64,000 nt of DNA, taken from Paenibacillus guangzhouensis (GTDB taxonomy: Bacteria > Bacillota > Bacilli > Paenibacillales > Paenibacillaceae). Under the pieces are notes generated by a model, which did not search any database, was not told the origin of the DNA, and worked only from the letters and a program-made list of their open reading frames with translations. The stretch lies in the NCBI RefSeq assembly GCF_009363075.1, contig NZ_CP045293.1:6783501-6847500 (forward strand), in the 5' to 3' direction. How positions within the stretch are numbered: position 1 is the stretch's first letter; every line of letters begins with the position of its first letter. Made by a program: the position numbers and the translations under genes. Positions 62,101-64,000 of the stretch are shown here, one piece after another.

Positions 62101-64000
62101 TTCCGAACATCTGCAGTCGCATAGCATTACAGAATCGCATCTAGCCGAAGGCATTATTCAGAGCGCACATTTGCAGCATGGTATCGTGACCAACGAGCAT
62201 TTACAAGATGACGCGATTCAAACGCAGAACTTGCAAGACGGGGCGGTCACGCGCGATAAGTTAAGCGATGGATCCGTCGGTCGGGAACAGCTCATAAGCA
62301 AATCTGTAACTTCCTCGCATTTGGCGTTCGATTCGATCCGATCCGAACATCTGCAACCATTTAGTGTATCTGGAACCCATTTACAGGAAGGTATCATTCA
62401 AAGCACGCATTTACAGAAAGATATCTTAGCCAGTGAACATTTGCAGGAAGGCAGTATTGCGTCCAGGCACTTGCAAGAGGGATCGGTAACACGTGGTAAG
62501 CTGAGCGACGGTTCTGTAGGCAGCGAACAACTGGTTGATAACGCGGTAACGTCGTCACATCTGGCCTTAGGAGCAATAAGTTCAGAACATTTGCAACCGA
62601 ACAGCGTTTCGAGAGCTCATCTGCAAGAAGGCATTATCCAAGGCATACATTTACAGACTAGCATCGTGAATAGCAGACATGTGCAAGATGGATCCATCGA
62701 AACCCGGCATTTACAAGCAGGTGTGGTTACGCAAGATCGAATGAGTGTTCAATCCGTGGGCAGCGAGCAGATCGTTGATGGAGCAGTAACTTCCTCACAT
62801 CTAGCACTAGGCGCAGTAAGCAGCGCACATCTTGAGCCGCATAGTATTACAACAGCCCATTTGCAAGAAGATATTGTAGAGAGCGCACATTTGCAGAATC
62901 ATATCGTGGGCAGCGAGCATTTGCAAGAACATTCGGTTCAGACGCGGAACTTGCAAGATGGGGCGGTCACCCGTGAGAAATTGAGTGATGGATCGGTAGG
63001 TCAGGAACAGTTGGTTCATCATGCTGTAACATCTTTGCATTTGACACCAGGATCCGTTAGCTCCGAACATCTCCAGCCGCATAGCATTACAGAATCGCAT
63101 CTAGCAGCAGGGGTTATTCAGAGCGCTCATTTGCAGCATGGTATCGTGACCAACGAGCATTTACAAGATGACGCGATTCAAACGCAGAACTTGCAAGACG
63201 GAGCGGTCACACGCGATAAGTTAAGCGATGGATCCGTCGGCCGGGAACAACTCATGAGCAAATCCGTAACTTCTTTGCATTTGGCGTTCGATTCGATCCG
63301 ATCCGAACATCTACAACCCTCTAGTATATCCGGAACCCATTTACAAGAAGGTATCGTTCAAAGCACGCATTTACAGAAAGATATCTTAACCAGTGAACAT
63401 TTGCAGGAAGGCAGTATTGCGTCCCGGCACTTGCAAGAAGGATCGGTAACACGTGATAAGCTCAGCGATGGTTCTGTAGGCAGCGAACAACTGGTTGATA
63501 ACGCGGTAACGGCGTCACATCTGGCCCTAGGAGCAATAAGTTCAGATCATTTGCAACCGAACAGCGTTTCGAGAGCTCATCTGCAAGAAGGCATTATCCA
63601 GAGCCAGCATTTACAGAATCATATCGTGAGCATGGAGCATCTGCAGAATCATATTGTGGGCAGCGAGCATTTACAGGAACATTCGGTTCAAACGCAGAAC
63701 TTGCAAGATGGGGCGGTTACACGTGAGAAGTTGAGTGATGGATCGGTAGGTCAGGAACAGTTGGTTCAACATGCCGTAACGTCTTTGCATTTGACACCAG
63801 GATCCGTTAGTTCCGAACATCTCCAGCCGCATAGCATTACAGAATCGCATCTAGCAGCAGGGATTATTCAGGGCGCACATTTGCAGCATGGTGTCGTGAC
63901 CAGTGGGCATTTACAAGATAACGCTATCCAAACGAAGAACTTGGAAGACGGAGCGGTTACACGCGATAAGCTAAGCGATGGATCCGTCGGCCGGGAACAG
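56126..64000 (+). CDS. Giant decapeptide-repeat protein, 3' end outside window
   Basis: Open frame of 2625 codons from ATG 56126 (GGAAGGAGAGG upstream) to the window edge with no stop. The head has a basic N terminus (MKKMKRSARSTKSKK), acidic/Glu-rich and Pro/Gln-rich linkers (about 60-210) and no signal peptide. From about residue 228, nearly the whole chain is ten-residue repeats of the form [AS]-[IV]-x-x-x-[HK]-[LI]-x-x-[GNED]. Early repeats mostly carry Lys at position 6 (SITSEKLADK type), later ones His (SVTSSHLAFE type). Similar repeats occur in bacterial surface and phage tail proteins; Paenibacillus genomes carry huge proteins of this kind with a C-terminal domain named WIAG-tail, but that end cannot be seen here. 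Likely a beta-solenoid. The position next to spore-coat-type genes suggests a cell or spore surface filament; unproven. Confidence 0.88.
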   Translation, partial: MKKMKRSARSTKSKKPLYYVDNPNSRELSWLEEYKPQVSVNNREAKDVSINAMTPLPIRPEVQIEPEPHATEILPEIIEKPVEDIQEITLDDVEPQAEPEKETDTERVMEAQQEKEPDPQPKPRRSSSSITNEVEAGQRVQMRGRSRRSESQVEAKTSTLPRAPEELKSNLVQQPSPPLQPPPSQPPQQQLQTQHPTDDIDDEGNSLSRLFSPFGRNKGVVYTDDLVDGAVTNEKLAPYSIDSSKLKKESITADALKDYAIQSIKIADGAINAAKIAPESISGEHMVRQSITSGKIRDRSITGEKIKDGSITSEKLADKTIDSNKIAEGSIQTKHLADLIISGDLIQNQSITFEKIRSGAVQTENLANEVIDTSKLSDGAVTTDKLHDEAVTESKIFPGSIAGVHLKEGAVTKRHIANKSIRREHIEDGQIVSQHILPQSIDSTHLQPNSVTSGLLGSGAVGSSHIQEEAIKQAHIGMNEVQTWHVADQSITSAKLADQSVPTVKIVDHAVTTSKIADQSIIAQKLTDEVIQARHMAKNSVISEKIAQLAVDSNHIKPEAVGSEHIQEHAVMEQHLQSGAVTSDKIVARSVQSDHIQLHSIRTEHLADDSVTYHKIAPNSVMTDTIADGSVTEAKLASQSVTSDILADDAVQTFHIADKSIISSTIAQDAIQSNHIQAGSIGSDHLQPSSVGQSMLKNEAVTADKIAPNAIRDRHIGPGMVFSHHLGDHVVTSLKLSPESVSTDKLNDHAVTTTKLGNQSVTSDKIGIGAVETAHLTKGAVKSDTIADQAIHSEHIQDQSIGTQHLQFDAVGTEQVQDGSITSEKLTRQSITSDKMAIGSIEGQHIRNQVIHSSHLMPEIIQSQHLKDESITENKLEDGSVTSNKLALESVTEDHLARYSVSQDKIQTEAIASMHLQEQSIHSNHLSNQSVGERHIQSDAIVTEMIQNHAITSDKIGASAIEGKHIGLEVVSGKHLRVESVQGYHLKKGVISLSHLGQDVLSADWMPDNSIDGEKIKPGVIDTDHLANHAVTGSKLVFNSVTSDKIAPGAVQSEHVQLESIQSKHLQPQSIQSSHVQNGAIQAEHLAQGSVFSMHIKQEAIQEGHLQTGSVGSAQLQSSSVSESKLVAGSVTASKIAPESIHGEHLARELIQAEHLSPSSIGSVHLQSEIIDSSHLKHAVVCSEHLNEGAIVSHHLREQVITEAHIQSNAIQTGMLQDYSVTRNKLNDRVVSGDKIALKSVAAGHIVDQSIQSEHLNEGIVEGKHIGHSQIAAEHLQPNSVTEAHLQHGIIQSAHLQDGIVTSEHLQDHVIQTRNLQEGSVTRDKLSNGSVGRDQLGHKVVTSSHLAFEAVGSAHMQPHSVSAAHLQESIINSKHLQDNIVQNAHLQEGSVHTRHLEEGAVTIDKMSVGSVGRTQLVDQAVTSSHLAFESVSTEHLQPQSVSGAHLQEGIIERIHLQHGIVANEHLQDGAVHTRHLQEGSVTRDQLSDGSVDSKHLVDKAVTSSHLAFETISSEHLQHQSVAAVHLQEGIVHDIHLQKGIVNSSHLQEGAIETRHLQDGAVTRDQLSTKSVGAEQLVDEAVTSTHLAPGAVSSAHLQPQSVTTAHLQEDIVQSAHLQNNIVGKEHLQEHSVQTRNLQNGAVTREKLSDGSVGQEQLVPHAVTSLHLTPGSVSSEHLQPHSITESHLTEGIIQSAHLQHGIVTSGHLQDNAIQTQNLQDGAITRDKLSDGSVGREQLLSKSVTSSHLALESIRSEHLQPFSVSGSHLQEGIVQGTHLQEDIVGSEHLQEGSIASRHLQEGSVTRDKLSDGSVGSEQLVDNAVKSSHLALGAINSEHLQPNSVARAHLQEGIVQSMHLQTNIVNSRHVQEGSIGTRHLQAGAVTQDRMSVQSVGSEQIIDKAITSSHLAPGAVSSAHLQPQSVTTAHLQEDIVESAHLQNHIVGSKHLQEHSVQTRNLQDGAVTREKLSDGSVGQEQLVHHAVTSLHLTPGSVSSEHLQSHSITESHLAEGIIQSAHLQHGIVTNEHLQDDAIQTQNLQDGAVTRDKLSDGSVGREQLISKSVTSSHLAFDSIRSEHLQPFSVSGTHLQEGIIQSTHLQKDILASEHLQEGSIASRHLQEGSVTRGKLSDGSVGSEQLVDNAVTSSHLALGAISSEHLQPNSVSRAHLQEGIIQGIHLQTSIVNSRHVQDGSIETRHLQAGVVTQDRMSVQSVGSEQIVDGAVTSSHLALGAVSSAHLEPHSITTAHLQEDIVESAHLQNHIVGSEHLQEHSVQTRNLQDGAVTREKLSDGSVGQEQLVHHAVTSLHLTPGSVSSEHLQPHSITESHLAAGVIQSAHLQHGIVTNEHLQDDAIQTQNLQDGAVTRDKLSDGSVGREQLMSKSVTSLHLAFDSIRSEHLQPSSISGTHLQEGIVQSTHLQKDILTSEHLQEGSIASRHLQEGSVTRDKLSDGSVGSEQLVDNAVTASHLALGAISSDHLQPNSVSRAHLQEGIIQSQHLQNHIVSMEHLQNHIVGSEHLQEHSVQTQNLQDGAVTREKLSDGSVGQEQLVQHAVTSLHLTPGSVSSEHLQPHSITESHLAAGIIQGAHLQHGVVTSGHLQDNAIQTKNLEDGAVTRDKLSDGSVGREQ
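56812..64000 (+). repeat. About 240 tandem 30-bp coding repeats with 240- and 960-bp super-repeats
   Basis: The 30-bp unit runs throughout. From 60082 a 240-bp super-unit (eight decapeptides, one containing xxDKLS, the next xxEQL, the other six mostly His) recurs with its DKLS-type decapeptide at 60082, 60322, 60562, 60802, 61042, 61282, 61522 and so on. From about 60802 sets of four such units repeat as 960-bp blocks (compare 61042, 62002 and 62962). Copies at 62002 and 62962 are roughly 95% identical by eye. Near 63600-63660 the pattern is broken by a shortened hybrid block. Confidence 0.9.

Noticed and set aside
57251-63100. Several minus-strand open frames of 60-167 codons inside the giant repeat gene
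   Set aside because: They recur at the repeat period, mirror the plus-strand codons and lack ribosome sites; they are a by-product of the repeated sequence.
56126-64000. Prophage tail-fibre origin for the decapeptide-repeat gene
   Set aside because: The repeat style recalls tail fibres, but no phage structural, lysis or integrase gene is present in the window and the neighbours are ordinary chromosomal genes.
1-64000. tRNA or rRNA genes and insertion sequences
   Set aside because: No cloverleaf, conserved rRNA segment or transposase frame was recognised on either strand.

Overview
The window looks like a chromosomal segment of a Paenibacillus-type endospore-forming Firmicute. Pointers are strong GGAGG-type ribosome sites, rho-independent terminators, a surface enzyme ending in three SLH domains, a YesM/YesN-type two-component pair, a CcpA-type cre box, and YheC/YheD-like and glycosyltransferase genes of spore-coat type. 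No rRNA, tRNA, CRISPR array, transposase or phage structural gene was seen.

Layout. 1-5250: end of an MFS transporter, a Cof-type HAD phosphatase, then a five-gene operon (YtrA-like GntR repressor, ABC ATPase, ABC permease, two unknown proteins) behind a promoter overlapped by a palindrome. 5264-8516: a cytoplasmic GH3 enzyme followed by about 0.7 kb of hairpin-forming intergenic repeats. 8517-13510: serine hydrolase, two GNAT acetyltransferases, a methyltransferase, pgsA and an exported protein. 13675-31442: a co-directional glycan-utilization locus with two sugar ABC permeases, a binding lipoprotein, an SLH-anchored family 8 polysaccharide lyase, GH29 and GH95 fucosidases, a GH88 unsaturated-uronyl hydrolase, a histidine kinase/AraC response regulator pair and a predicted carbohydrate-binding protein. 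The likely substrate is a polymer carrying both uronic acid and fucose. No sulfatase and no ABC ATPase is encoded in the locus.

31500-41220: AraC regulator, secreted esterase, TagA-type glycosyltransferase, two MFS exporters (one with a TetR gene and matching operators), a bicupin oxalate decarboxylase with an altered active-site lid, a DapA-family lyase and a divergent LysR regulator. 41350-44980: a SufR-like Fe-S regulator, TrhO, and an A-type Fe-S carrier / divergent MurB-like / cysteine-free HesB-like operon with a strong promoter and palindromic operator. 44985-46094: a second intergenic repeat array, five copies of about 210 bp. 46108-50651: aminotransferase, a PNPOx-like protein divergent from a MocR regulator, and an AraC regulator. 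50700-51035: a probable type I toxin with an antisense-RNA terminator. 51140-55910: psd, an HxlR/SDR divergent pair with palindromic operators, a YheC/D-like ATP-grasp protein and a GT4 glycosyltransferase.

The most striking element is the last 7.9 kb. One uninterrupted frame starts at 56126 and leaves the window without a stop (at least 2625 codons). After a roughly 230-residue head it consists of about 240 tandem ten-residue repeats, organised first as 30-bp units, then 240-bp (8 x 30) units, then 960-bp (4 x 240) units, with histidine at a fixed repeat position.
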